Assembly: GCF_031177825.1 (NCBI RefSeq)
Contig: NZ_JAPSKE010000014.1
Span: 1-64,000 of the forward strand
DNA: 64,000 nt
Direction of reading: 5' to 3'
DNA from: Paenibacillus sp.
Lineage (GTDB): Bacteria > Bacillota > Bacilli > Paenibacillales > YIM-B00363
Shown here one piece after another: positions 18,028 through 26,968 of this stretch. The notes beneath the pieces were generated by a model. The model saw nothing but the letters and a program-made list of their open reading frames with translations, had not been told where the DNA came from and did no database searches. The position numbers and the translations under genes are program-made. How positions within the stretch are numbered: the first letter of the stretch is position 1; every line of letters starts with the position of its first letter.

Positions 18028-19305
18028 TTACTGAAGCTTCTGGATTCGATCCCAAGGGCTGACGATATCCGTTACCCGCACGCCGAAGTTTTCGTCGATA
18101 ACGACGACTTCCCCCTTGGCGATCAGCTTGTTATTGACCAAGATGTCGACCGGCTCGCCGGCCAGCTTATCGAGCTCGACGATCGAGCCTTGGGACAGCT
18201 CGAGAATGTCTTTGATTTGCTTCTGCGTCCTACCTAATTCAACAGTAACCTTAAGGGGGATGTCCAGAAGCAAATTCAGGTTGGAATTTTCCGTATTCGG
18301 AGCCCCGAATCCGGACAAGTCCGAAAACTGCGCCGCCTGCACGTTCCGATTCGGAGGCGGCGGCGCGTAGCCATGCTGCGGCATCGGCGGGGCTCCATGG
18401 GCCGGCGCTCCGTACGGCGGCGCATAGGGCGGCGCATACGGCGGTTGTTGATGCCCGGGCGGCGGATATCCTCCATAGTTCGGCGCGGCCGGCGGCTCGC
18501 CGTATTGCGGCGGCTGAGACGCAGGGGCCGGGGGCGGAACCGGAGCGGGCGCGGGCGCCGGCGTTGCGGCTTTCGGCGCAGGCGCGGGCTCGCTCGAGGC
18601 GCCGCCCATCAGAATGGATACCATGTCCTTCGCGAACCAGACCGGGAGCAGCTGCATAATGTTGGAATCGATCAAGTCGCCGATCGTCAGACGGAACGAC
18701 ACTTGGATGAACGCCTCTTCCGTCAGCAGCTGGTCGCCCTCCCCTTCCGCGAAGTCGAGCACGTCGATGCCCGGCGGGGAGATGTTGACGAACCGGTTGA
18801 AGATCGTCGACATCGACGTCGCGGAGGAGCCCATCATTTGGTTCATGGCTTCCTGAACGGCGCTGACGTGAATTTCGTTCAGCTCCGTCTCGACCGGGTG
18901 CCCCGTCCCCCCGAGCATCAGGTCCGCGATCACTTGAGCGTCGCGCGTCTTGATCACGAGCAAGTTAATGCCGTGGAAGCCGTCGACGTAGTTGACGTGG
19001 ACCGCGACATGCGGGCTCGGGAACGTCCCGGATACTTCCTCTTTGCCGATGACGGACACCTTCGGCGTCGTAATATCCACCTTGCGACCCAGCAGCGTGG
19101 ATAACGCCGTCGCAGCGCTGCCGAACGTAATGTTGCCGATCTCGCCGAGCGCGTCCTGTTCGATCGGCGTCAAGTAATCGTCGATCGACAGCATCGAGCC
19201 GGAAGCGGAGCCGGCCGCGAACGCGTCCAGGTCGTCGTTCGAGTCCGACGAAGCGCGGAGCAGCGCGTCGATCTCCTCTTGCGATAAATAATCTTTATTC
19301 GTCAT
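18028..19305 (-). CDS. fliY: Flagellar motor switch phosphatase FliY
   Basis: 425 residues. The N-terminal CheY-binding peptide is LSQEEIDALL. A CheC-like phosphatase domain with two active-site helices follows (GEIGNITFGSAATALS and QEAMNQMMGSSATSMS). Next comes a Pro/Gly/Tyr-rich low-complexity linker (about 235-330), and then a C-terminal FliN/SpoA domain (LLDIPLKVTVELGRTQKQIK). FliY dephosphorylates CheY-P at the motor and replaces FliN. It starts 11 bases inside fliM. The linker is long and Pro-rich, as in CheB, CheA and FlhF of this operon. Confidence 0.95.
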   Translation of the reverse strand: MTNKDYLSQEEIDALLRASSDSNDDLDAFAAGSASGSMLSIDDYLTPIEQDALGEIGNITFGSAATALSTLLGRKVDITTPKVSVIGKEEVSGTFPSPHVAVHVNYVDGFHGINLLVIKTRDAQVIADLMLGGTGHPVETELNEIHVSAVQEAMNQMMGSSATSMSTIFNRFVNISPPGIDVLDFAEGEGDQLLTEEAFIQVSFRLTIGDLIDSNIMQLLPVWFAKDMVSILMGGASSEPAPAPKAATPAPAPAPVPPPAPASQPPQYGEPPAAPNYGGYPPPGHQQPPYAPPYAPPYGAPAHGAPPMPQHGYAPPPPNRNVQAAQFSDLSGFGAPNTENSNLNLLLDIPLKVTVELGRTQKQIKDILELSQGSIVELDKLAGEPVDILVNNKLIAKGEVVVIDENFGVRVTDIVSPWDRIQKLQ

Positions 19306-20293
19306 GCTCTTCTACTCCTTCGGTCACATAGTCCGTGATTTGAACGGCTAGCTTGCCTTTGACCGTACCCGGGGTGCCGGTAAATTTCGAACGGTCGCCA
19401 ATTTTAATATCGAGAGGTTCGTCCACGGATTTCGACAACGCGATGACGTCGCCGGTCGTCAAACTTAAAAACTCCCGAATCGTAATCGTCGAGGAGCCCA
19501 GCTCGGCGATAATCGGTAACGACGCCCGATGGAGCCTCTCTTGCAGCACTTCCATTTCTTCCGGCGCCCGCGTCTTCTTCGGAGAAAAGAACAGGTTATT
19601 CACGGATAGTCTCGGCATGATCGGCTCGAGCACGACATGCGGGATACAAAGGTTGATCATCCCCGTCGTATCTCCGATCTTCGTGCTTAAGCTAATCAGC
19701 GCGATCGTTTCGTTCGGGGAGACGATCTGCATGAATTGCGGATTCGTCTCTAGCGCCTCCAGTCTCGGATTGATCTCGATGACCGTCTTCCAAGCTTCTT
19801 GAAGGCTGTCGAACGCTTTGCTGAAAATCCGCTCCATGACGATCGTTTCGATTTCCGTCAGGTTCGTGATTTTCGAAGGCGACGTCCCGGTTCCGCCTAA
19901 CAGACGGTCAAGCATCGCGTATGCGACGTTCGGATGCACCTCGAGCACCATGCGGCCCTCGAGCGGTTCGGCTTCGAAGATGTTCAAGATCGTCATCTTC
20001 GGGATGGAACGGATGAACTCGTCGTACGGGAGCTGTTCCACTTGAACGACGTTGATCTGCACGAACGTTCGCAGCTGCGCCGAGAAGTACGTCGTCAGGA
20101 AGCGGGCGAAGTTTTCGTGGATCCGCGTAAGGCTTCGGATGTGGTCCTTCGAAAACCGGACGGCGCGCTTGAAGTCGTAGGAGCGGACTTTCTTCTGGGT
20201 TTCTTCTTTTTTTAGCTCTTCGGCGTCCATTTCGCCCGAAGACAACGCGGCAAGTAACGCGTCTATCTCGTTCTGCGAAAGTACGTCCACCAT
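19295..20293 (-). CDS. fliM: Flagellar motor switch protein FliM
   Basis: 332 residues. The N-terminal CheY-binding peptide is VDVLSQNEIDALLAAL. The middle domain has GGTGTSPSKITNLTEIE and the C-terminal SpoA-like domain has LSLTTGDVIALSKSVDEPL. FliM joins the FliG ring to FliY and receives CheY-P. The ATG at 20293 has GAGGGTG seven bases upstream; the GTG at 20302 overlaps that site and is unlikely. Confidence 0.95.
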   Translation of the reverse strand: MVDVLSQNEIDALLAALSSGEMDAEELKKEETQKKVRSYDFKRAVRFSKDHIRSLTRIHENFARFLTTYFSAQLRTFVQINVVQVEQLPYDEFIRSIPKMTILNIFEAEPLEGRMVLEVHPNVAYAMLDRLLGGTGTSPSKITNLTEIETIVMERIFSKAFDSLQEAWKTVIEINPRLEALETNPQFMQIVSPNETIALISLSTKIGDTTGMINLCIPHVVLEPIMPRLSVNNLFFSPKKTRAPEEMEVLQERLHRASLPIIAELGSSTITIREFLSLTTGDVIALSKSVDEPLDIKIGDRSKFTGTPGTVKGKLAVQITDYVTEGVEEHDE

Positions 20294-20362
20294 GGGGGTC
20301 ACCCTCTTTTTTGCGCAAAATCAAGTCGACAAGCTCACATTCCCTGTATTGCGTATAACGTC

Positions 20363-20839
20363 TTATTGCTCGGTAACGATAAATTTCGTGACGTACACAT
20401 GTCTTACTTTTCCTTCGTGAAGTAGTTCGTTCGTCTTGTTGAGCAACGCGGAGCTGATCGCGTCGATGCCGGCGCTGCCTTGCACTTCGTTCGGCGCCAT
20501 ATCCGTCAGCGTCGTGTTGATGACATCCTTCATCTTATAGCTCAGGAGCTCGAATTCGTGCTTCGCTTCCGGGCTGTCCATCTCGAACGTGAAGCTCGCG
20601 CTCACGAAATAGGCGGGATCGGAAAGATTGGTGATGACGTCGTCGATGGCGAACGTCATCTCCGCCAGCTTTTCGGCGCTGACGTGTTCGGTTTCCGTTT
20701 GTTCCGCTTGCTCTCTCGCGGCCGCTCTCGGATCCGACGGAGACGATTCCTTGAAGCTGTTCCAAAGCACGAAGGCCGCTCCGACGATGAGCGTGACGGC
20801 CAGCAGGATCACGATGATCCAAGGCAACATTTTTTTCAC
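20363..20839 (-). CDS. fliL: Flagellar basal body-associated protein FliL
   Basis: 158 residues. One N-terminal transmembrane helix (MLPWIIVILLAVTLIVGAAF) precedes a linker and a periplasmic-side domain with the FliL pattern FAIDDVITNLSDPAYF. The stomatin-like C-terminus ends VRHVYVTKFIVTEQ. FliL associates with stator units. The gene directly abuts flbD. Confidence 0.94.
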   Translation of the reverse strand: MKKMLPWIIVILLAVTLIVGAAFVLWNSFKESSPSDPRAAAREQAEQTETEHVSAEKLAEMTFAIDDVITNLSDPAYFVSASFTFEMDSPEAKHEFELLSYKMKDVINTTLTDMAPNEVQGSAGIDAISSALLNKTNELLHEGKVRHVYVTKFIVTEQ

Positions 20840-21061
20840 TTACGACCCCTCCGATTGCTGTAACTCGACGGTTGTACGGACGAGCCCGATCCCCGAGAAA
20901 TAGGCTTGAACGAGCGCGACCAGCTCCGTCGTTTTTTCCGTGACCACTAATTTTTTGCCTGTCGTCAGCGTAATGATCGTATCCGGAGTTTCTTCCACCG
21001 TCTCTATGAGTAGAGCGTTCACGGTCACGCGCGTTCCGTTCAAGCGGGTCACGGTGATCAT
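20840..21061 (-). CDS. swrD: FlbD/SwrD family flagellar protein
   Basis: 73 residues, the usual FlbD length. The family core is MITVTRLNGTRVTVNALLIE followed by VEETPDTIITLTTGKKLVV. In Bacillus subtilis the homologue SwrD raises flagellar torque for swarming. It sits between the hook-type gene and fliL, exactly as in Bacillus. Confidence 0.93.
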   Translation of the reverse strand: MITVTRLNGTRVTVNALLIETVEETPDTIITLTTGKKLVVTEKTTELVALVQAYFSGIGLVRTTVELQQSEGS

Positions 21062-21146
21062 AAACCATTCCTCCTTCGCGCCCGTCCGTCGACCGGAAGG
21101 AAATGTCCTCCCGGTCCGGATCGGATTCCTTAGCCGTTAACCGTTA

Positions 21147-21968
21147 TTAACGCTTCAGATTGACGACTTCTTGCAGCACTTCGTCCGACGTCGTGATGAT
21201 GCGCGAGTTCGCTTGGAAGCCGCGCTGCGCGACGATCATTTCTGAAAATTCGTTCGTCAGATCTACGTTCGACATCTCGAGCTGACCGGAGATGACCGCG
21301 CCCGTGCCGACTTCCGGATCGTTCGCGACGCTTATTTCGAACTCGCCTTCCGGATTCGCGTTCGCGTTCATGCGATACATGTTGCCGCCGATCTTCTCGA
21401 GCGCCGCCGGGTTCGCGACCTTCACGACGCCGACTTGAAATTCCGTCGGTTCGCTCGTGCCGTCCGCGCCGATCGCGATGATCGTACCGTCTTGCGCGAT
21501 CGTGAACGCGGTCACTTCTTCGTCGAGAACGATGTTGCCGCCGCCTGCCGTCTGTACGAAGTAACCGTCGGCGGTTACGAGTTGGCGAGCGCCGTCGAGC
21601 GTGAAGTTGCCCGCTCGCGTTAAGTACGGGACATCCTGATCTTCGCCCGTCGTTACGGCGAAAAATCCGTCGCCGTCGATCCGCAGGTCCGTCACGACGT
21701 TCGTCGTCATCGCGCTGCCGGGCGTATGAACCGTATCGATCGAGCCGAGCGTGACGCCAAGGCCGACTTGCTTCGCGTTCACGCCGCCTCGTACGCCTTC
21801 CTCCGGCGCCGTGATTCCGGAGATCGTCTGGCTAAGGATATCTTTGAACATGACGCGGCCGGATTTGAAGCCTACCGTGTTGACGTTCGCGATGTTGTTG
21901 CCGATGACGTCGAGCTTCGTTTGGAACCCGCGCATGCCGGAAATCCCTGAATATAGCGATCGTAACAT
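21147..21968 (-). CDS. flgG: Flagellar hook / distal rod protein (FlgE/FlgG family)
   Basis: 273 residues. The N-terminal rod-hook motif is MLRSLYSGISGMRGFQTKLD with NNIANVNTVGFK. A central FlgE/F/G domain (RIDGDGFFAV) and the C-terminal block (LEMSNVDLTNEFSEMIVAQR, then GFQANSRIITTSDE) complete it. In Bacillus the gene in this slot was first named flgG and was shown to encode the hook protein FlgE. At 273 residues it is short for a hook protein, so the hook reading rests on synteny. Confidence 0.88.
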   Translation of the reverse strand: MLRSLYSGISGMRGFQTKLDVIGNNIANVNTVGFKSGRVMFKDILSQTISGITAPEEGVRGGVNAKQVGLGVTLGSIDTVHTPGSAMTTNVVTDLRIDGDGFFAVTTGEDQDVPYLTRAGNFTLDGARQLVTADGYFVQTAGGGNIVLDEEVTAFTIAQDGTIIAIGADGTSEPTEFQVGVVKVANPAALEKIGGNMYRMNANANPEGEFEISVANDPEVGTGAVISGQLEMSNVDLTNEFSEMIVAQRGFQANSRIITTSDEVLQEVVNLKR

Positions 21969-22052
21969 GGAATAGCCTCCGCTTTATTTGATAAGTATGT
22001 CGTTACGCTTCATTCGGTCCGCGTAACCGGTGGGCCTCCGTTAGGTCCAGCC

Positions 22053-22436
22053 CTACTTCACTAAGATGGTGCTGTCGATTTGCGTAAAGACGTGATCGTT
22101 CATGGATGCGCCGTCCATCGCCGTAACGACGGTCCGGTTTTTCACGTTGACGATGAACGCCAAATCCTGAAATAATACGAGCGAATCCTTCGCGCCCTTG
22201 GACGCCGCCTTGTCGATCGCCCCTCCGAGCCGATGCAGCTGCTCCGGTTCGAGACGGATGCCGCGCTGCGCCAACCGTTGCTCCGCATGATGACTGAACT
22301 TCACGATGTGGCCGTCGAGCACGTCCTGGAATGCCGGCCCGTTCGACGATGCCGCCGGTTTCGCCGGCCCTTGCTTCGGCGCTACGAAGCCTACGCGATT
22401 CGGAAACATCTGTCCTATCGTCTGACGGTCGCTCAT
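22053..22436 (-). CDS. TIGR02530-type flagellar operon protein
   Basis: 127 residues. The conserved part is FSHHAEQRLAQRGIRLEPEQ followed by LHRLGGAIDKAASKGAKDSL and a C-terminal domain with AFIVNVKNRTVVTAMD. This matches the small flagellar-operon protein family TIGR02530 that follows flgD in many Firmicutes. Its molecular role is not established. The start overlaps the flgD stop by four bases, so it is translationally coupled to the hook-cap gene. Confidence 0.85.
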   Translation of the reverse strand: MSDRQTIGQMFPNRVGFVAPKQGPAKPAASSNGPAFQDVLDGHIVKFSHHAEQRLAQRGIRLEPEQLHRLGGAIDKAASKGAKDSLVLFQDLAFIVNVKNRTVVTAMDGASMNDHVFTQIDSTILVK

Positions 22437-22876
22437 GGCGTCGCTTCCTCCGTCACCGTCCGCATGCCGACGATGTCGCTTACGGCGATCTGCTTGCCGC
22501 CGATTTCCGCGTATTGCGCGCCTTCCTTAATGACGATGCCGTCCACGACCCCTGTGTCCTGTCCGATCGCCTCGCCGTTCTCGTCGTACGTCAGCCACGT
22601 CACCTCACGACCGATCATGCCGGATGCGATGCCGAGCGATTGACGCAGATCCTGAATTTCTTTCGTCATGTTCATCATTTGTTCCAAGGAGGAAAATTGC
22701 GCCATCTGCGCGATAAACTCTCGGTCCTGCATCGGCGCTGCCGGGTCCTGGTTTCGGAGCTGCGTGATCAAAATTTTCAAAAATTGATCCTTGCCCATCA
22801 CGTTACCGTTTTGCCCGTTCGTCGCCGTCGTCGCGTTCACTTTCGAATAATTAGGCCATTGCACCGCGCCTGCCAT
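22433..22876 (-). CDS. flgD: Flagellar hook assembly (cap) protein FlgD
   Basis: 147 residues. The conserved FlgD N-terminal domain is clear: MGKDQFLKILITQLRNQDPA, then FIAQMAQFSSLEQMMNM. The C-terminal part is short (IGREVTWLTYDENGEAIGQD), as usual in Bacillales. FlgD caps the growing hook and is exported by the flagellar type III system. It lies directly after fliK. Confidence 0.95.
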   Translation of the reverse strand: MAGAVQWPNYSKVNATTATNGQNGNVMGKDQFLKILITQLRNQDPAAPMQDREFIAQMAQFSSLEQMMNMTKEIQDLRQSLGIASGMIGREVTWLTYDENGEAIGQDTGVVDGIVIKEGAQYAEIGGKQIAVSDIVGMRTVTEEATP

Positions 22877-22891
22877 AGGTTCACCTCCCGA

Positions 22892-24202
22892 TTACGCCTG
22901 GGCCCGGAACGAGCTTCCGTAATTGCCCCGTTCAACCGCATCCGCCCCTGCGTTCACCGCGAGCGCTTCCGCCCAATCTTCGGCTTCTTGCTCCTTGTCT
23001 CCTCGCTCGCCGCGCGCTCCGTCTCGTTCTGCCGGCTGCCGTTGCTGGCGCCCTTCCTGGAACATGCCGGACTGGAAGCCGCTAGGCTGCTGCTGCGAGA
23101 CGACCAATCGTTCTATCGTCACGCCTTGGCTTTGCAAGCTGCTGCGAAGCGTTGCCAAATTCGATTCCAACGCTTCCTTCGCCATCGCCGATTCCGTCGT
23201 AATCGCCGCGGTCAACTGGCCGTTCGCGATCGACAGCTTGACCTCGACTTGACCGAGATGCTCCGGCATGAGCTTAAGCACCGTCTCCGCCTTCAGGCTG
23301 CCGGACGTCGCGGAATGCTTCAGCACCCATTCGTTCAAGCGCTCCGTCGCTTCCGCGAGCGGCATGCGAGGGGCTGCCTCCGTTCCCTTAGCCGCTTCCG
23401 CTTGCGTCGCCGCCTTCGCCGCTTCGACTGCATTCGAATGCAACAAGCCGTTCGTCTCGCCGGCCATCGGCTCACCGCCTTTCGCCGCCGTATCGACAGC
23501 CGTCGCCGTCGTTGCATTCGTCTCCGCGCCGGTGACGCGAACGAGGACGGTCTTCGCTTGCATCGCGGTGAAGTGCGACCAACGAACGTTCGCGTTCGGC
23601 GTCTCCGCCTTCGGCTGCGCCTCCGTCTCGACCGTGCCGTTCGTCTTCGTCAGCAAGTTCGCGATATCGGATTCGACGGCCGAGGTTATGACTTCCTTCG
23701 CCTGCTTCGCCGCCGCCGCCAAGAACGGTTGCGTCTCGTTGGATTTCAAAACCTCCAGCAACCGGGCAAATAAAACGGAAAGCGGCTTTCCGTCCTCCTG
23801 CGCTTCCATCGGAAGCCCCGCCGCCGGATGACCCGACATCGTCAGCTCCGCGTCCGTCATCGCCATCCATTCCGCGACTTTCGGATCCGCGGCAAGCTTC
23901 TGCTGTTGTTCCGCCGAGAGCGAACCGATCCAAGCCGCAAGCTGCTCCAACGCCGCTTCGAGCGACTCCTCGTCGGTCGCGCCTTCGGCCGTCTCCGCCG
24001 TTCCGAGCGTCGCGCCGGTCAACAAACCGAACAACGTCGTCTCCTGCGCCATCGCCGGCATCGCGTCGCCGCCGAGCAAGCTCGCTACGAGCGCCGCGAA
24101 GGCGGAGCCGTTCGCGGTTTGTTCCATTCCGGCTTGCGCGAGGCCGTTCGGCATCGATTGGGTCGTCATGCCCGCGAATAAAGTCTGTACTCCATTCATC
24201 AT
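22892..24202 (-). CDS. fliK: Flagellar hook-length control protein FliK
   Basis: 436 residues. A long Ala/Glu/Thr-rich N-terminal ruler region precedes the conserved C-terminal Flg_hook domain (LKLMPEHLGQVEVKLSIANG, then QLTAAITTESAMAKEAL and LRSSLQSQGVTIERL). A Gln/Arg-rich tail follows. FliK measures hook length and triggers the FlhB substrate switch. I use the ATG at 24202, which follows a perfect AAGGAGGTG; the GTG at 24238 is upstream of that site. Confidence 0.92.
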   Translation of the reverse strand: MMNGVQTLFAGMTTQSMPNGLAQAGMEQTANGSAFAALVASLLGGDAMPAMAQETTLFGLLTGATLGTAETAEGATDEESLEAALEQLAAWIGSLSAEQQQKLAADPKVAEWMAMTDAELTMSGHPAAGLPMEAQEDGKPLSVLFARLLEVLKSNETQPFLAAAAKQAKEVITSAVESDIANLLTKTNGTVETEAQPKAETPNANVRWSHFTAMQAKTVLVRVTGAETNATTATAVDTAAKGGEPMAGETNGLLHSNAVEAAKAATQAEAAKGTEAAPRMPLAEATERLNEWVLKHSATSGSLKAETVLKLMPEHLGQVEVKLSIANGQLTAAITTESAMAKEALESNLATLRSSLQSQGVTIERLVVSQQQPSGFQSGMFQEGRQQRQPAERDGARGERGDKEQEAEDWAEALAVNAGADAVERGNYGSSFRAQA

Positions 24203-24252
24203 ATGTGTATTCACCTCCTTCCCCGTCTTTGTTCCCACACAGAAGGCAGGAC

Positions 24253-25152
24253 CTATCCAAGACGGGCGGTGATTTGCGCCGTCCGTTCCTTGTCGAGCTC
24301 CGCAAGCGAGTTCAAGATCGTCGCCCGAGAAGCCTCTTCCATGCCGCGCAAAATGTTCACGACCTGCGACTGCTCCATCTCTAGCAGGACCTCCGCCGCC
24401 CGATCCGGCGTCATCTGCGCGAACGTCCGGCTCAATTCGTCGATCGTAAGCGCCGCGGACGATGCCGTCTGCGTTTCGCCGAGGGCGAGGCGCTCTTGCA
24501 GCGCCGCGATCTGCAGATCGCGCACGGCGACCACGTCCTTCATCAGGATCGAGGTTTCGGCCGCGATCGTCGGATCCATTTTCTCAAGGATATCGACTTG
24601 CTTCTCTTCCTTCATTTCCTTGAGCACGAGCACCCGCTCGCTGAGCGTCAAGTTTTCCAAGACGGGGGCCGCCTTGCTCGCTTTCATCTCGGCGTATACG
24701 TTCGCCAGCTTCTTGATGTTCTCCGCGTACTCCGCCTCGGATGCCGCTTGCCGCGCCTCTTCCTCCTGCTTCGCTTCAAGCTCCGCCTGCAGGTTCGCGA
24801 TTTGCTGTTCCTTCGACTCGGTCTCCGACCGCAGCGCCGCCATCTCGGCTTCCTTCGCCGACAACGCCGCTTCGATCTTCGCTGCTTCTTCTTCGTTCGT
24901 CTCTCCCTCGGTCTCCTGCTCCCCGGCCTCGAACACCGCCGCCCGCAACTCTTCCTCGGTCGGCTTCGGGTCGGGCAGCACGGCCGATACGCCCGGCACT
25001 TTGTGGCCGACCCGCAGCAGTTCGTTTACGACGTCATAGCCGAATACCGTGAGCAGTACGCCGGTCAGGAGCAGCGTAAACAAAACCGGAAGCGTATAAA
25101 ACAGCAGTCGTTCTATGAAGCTGTACGATCGCTCCTCTTCCATGTCCGCCAC
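24253..25152 (-). CDS. MotE family protein (YlxF-like, MgtE N-domain)
   Basis: 299 residues. One transmembrane helix (about 16-40, LLFYTLPVLFTLLLTGVLLT) is followed by a Glu-rich coiled coil (about 85-150). The C-terminal helical MgtE-N-type domain has LTLSERVLVLKEMKEEKQVD, ILEKMDPTIAAETSI, and a second repeat MTPDRAAEVLLEMEQSQVVN. MotE proteins are flagellar-operon chaperone or stator-associated factors. It sits between fliJ and fliK like ylxF of Bacillus subtilis. Confidence 0.85.
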   Translation of the reverse strand: MADMEEERSYSFIERLLFYTLPVLFTLLLTGVLLTVFGYDVVNELLRVGHKVPGVSAVLPDPKPTEEELRAAVFEAGEQETEGETNEEEAAKIEAALSAKEAEMAALRSETESKEQQIANLQAELEAKQEEEARQAASEAEYAENIKKLANVYAEMKASKAAPVLENLTLSERVLVLKEMKEEKQVDILEKMDPTIAAETSILMKDVVAVRDLQIAALQERLALGETQTASSAALTIDELSRTFAQMTPDRAAEVLLEMEQSQVVNILRGMEEASRATILNSLAELDKERTAQITARLG

Positions 25153-25183
25153 GCGTCTCCCCCCTTTCCTCTATGCAGCGTCC

Positions 25184-25624
25184 TTATCGGGCGAATCGGC
25201 TACGCAGCGCGGCCATCTCGTCCAGCTCGTATTGCGAGCGGCGTTCGACCTCGGCGCGATGGACGGCGAACGCCCGATCCTTCATATTGAGCCACACCTT
25301 CTCGTCAAGCGAACGGTCCGTCAGCTTCTCCCGCAGCTCGTTCACCGCCTTCTCGGCGGCGAGCAGCGCCCGCTTGCTCGCGCGGATTCGCTCTTCGAGA
25401 TGATCGACGTACTGCTGTCCCGCGATCATGTCGGCCATCGGCCGCCCCTTCGTCGCATCGTCGGCCAGCTTCTCCTGATATCTGTACTTCGACAGCATCA
25501 GGTCGGACAGCTCCCGCTCGGCTTGGGTCATGGCACCGACCGCTTGCGATAGAAGCGATTCCGCTTGCTTCTTCTCGTTCGTCTTGACGTCCAGCACTTT
25601 CTGGAAAGCATATACGAACTTCAT
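25184..25624 (-). CDS. fliJ: Flagellar export chaperone FliJ
   Basis: 146 residues, almost entirely coiled coil. The FliJ start pattern is KFVYAFQKVLDVKTNEKKQA and the C-terminal helix is KVWLNMKDRAFAVHRAEVER. FliJ inserts into the FliI hexamer and links it to FlhA, supporting proton-driven export. It is downstream of fliI with a short gap, the canonical order. Confidence 0.92.
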   Translation of the reverse strand: MKFVYAFQKVLDVKTNEKKQAESLLSQAVGAMTQAERELSDLMLSKYRYQEKLADDATKGRPMADMIAGQQYVDHLEERIRASKRALLAAEKAVNELREKLTDRSLDEKVWLNMKDRAFAVHRAEVERRSQYELDEMAALRSRFAR

Positions 25625-25633
25625 ACGTTCTCA

Positions 25634-26968
25634 TCAACCTCCGGAAAACTGGCGAATTAACGCCTGCTGCGCATCGAACAGCGTCGACTTCTCGTCGGTT
25701 CCTTGTCTCGTAAAGCCCCAGATGTCTTTGATCGAATCGATCGCCATGTCGATGTCGGGGTTCGATCCGGCTTTATACGCGCCGATATTGATCAAATCTT
25801 CCGCGTCGCGGTAGACGGACAAGAGCTCCTTCATTCGATTCGCGGATGCGATCTGCTCCTTCGGCGCGATCTCGTTCATGACGCGGGAGACGCTCGCGAG
25901 CACGTCGATCGCCGGGAAGTGGCCGCGGTTCGCCAGCTTGCGGTCCAGAACGATATGCCCGTCCAAGATGCCTCGGACCGCGTCGGCGATCGGCTCGTTC
26001 ATATCGTCGCCGTCGACCAGCACCGTATAAAACGCCGTGATCGACCCCTTCGGTCCGGTGCCCGCACGCTCCAGCAGCTTCGGCAAGCTCGCGAACACGG
26101 AAGGCGTATACCCTCTCGTCGCCGGCGGTTCGCCGACCGCAAGGCCGACCTCGCGCAGCGCCATCGCGTAACGCGTGACGGAGTCCATCATCATCATAAC
26201 GTTCAGCCCCCGGTCGCGGAAGTATTCCGCGATCGCCGTCGTGATCAGCGCCCCCTTCATCCGGATGAGCGCGGGCTGATCGGAGGTGGCCACCACGACG
26301 ACAGACCGGGCAAGCCCTTCCGGTCCGAGGTCGCGTTCGATGAAGTCCAGCACCTCGCGCCCGCGTTCGCCGATCAGCCCGATCACGTTCACGTCCGCCG
26401 ACGTGTTGCGGGCGATCATGCCGAGCAGCGTCGACTTGCCGACGCCCGAGCCGGCGAAGATCCCGACCCGCTGCCCCTTCCCGATCGTCAGCAGTCCGTC
26501 GATACAGCGTACGCCGACCGATAACGGGTCCAATACGCGGGGCCGCTTCAACGGACTGATCGGCACGTTGTTGGCGGACACCTCCGGCATCCGGATCGGC
26601 AGCGAGGAGCCGTCGAGCGGAACGCCGAGACCGTCGAGCACTTTGCCGAGCAGCTCGTGACCGGCTTTCACCGAAAGCGGCTTGCCGGTGCCGACGACGT
26701 CGCAGCCCGGTCCGATCGAATGCAGATCGCCGAGCGGCATCAAGATGACCTTGTTGTTCCGAAAGCCTACGACCTCCGCCTTCAACGGCGTCGCGCCTTT
26801 GCCCGGATGGATCAAACAGACGTCGCCAAGCTTCACGTCCGGCCCCTCCGACTCGACCGTAAGACCGATGACTTGCGTCACCTTGCCGTTGATCCGGACG
26901 GGGTCGACGGGACGGAGGCTGTCTAAGTATCTATCGATGTCGAGCCGCTTCGTCGCTGTTTCGTTCAA
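25634..26968 (-). CDS. fliI: Flagellum-specific ATPase FliI
   Basis: 444 residues. The Walker A motif is GIFAGSGVGKSTLLG, the catalytic loop is IGLIGERGREVLDF, and the F-type ATPase signature follows in PPATRGYTPSVFASLPKLLE. Walker B is LNVMMMMDSVTRYA. FliI energises export at the flagellar base with FliH and FliJ. The start overlaps the fliH stop by four bases. Confidence 0.96.
   Translation of the reverse strand: MNETATKRLDIDRYLDSLRPVDPVRINGKVTQVIGLTVESEGPDVKLGDVCLIHPGKGATPLKAEVVGFRNNKVILMPLGDLHSIGPGCDVVGTGKPLSVKAGHELLGKVLDGLGVPLDGSSLPIRMPEVSANNVPISPLKRPRVLDPLSVGVRCIDGLLTIGKGQRVGIFAGSGVGKSTLLGMIARNTSADVNVIGLIGERGREVLDFIERDLGPEGLARSVVVVATSDQPALIRMKGALITTAIAEYFRDRGLNVMMMMDSVTRYAMALREVGLAVGEPPATRGYTPSVFASLPKLLERAGTGPKGSITAFYTVLVDGDDMNEPIADAVRGILDGHIVLDRKLANRGHFPAIDVLASVSRVMNEIAPKEQIASANRMKELLSVYRDAEDLINIGAYKAGSNPDIDMAIDSIKDIWGFTRQGTDEKSTLFDAQQALIRQFSGG

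Noticed and set aside
23472..24305. 277-codon frame overlapping fliK on the same strand
   Set aside because: Arg/Gly/Asp-rich shadow in another frame; fliK has the ribosome site and the conserved domain.
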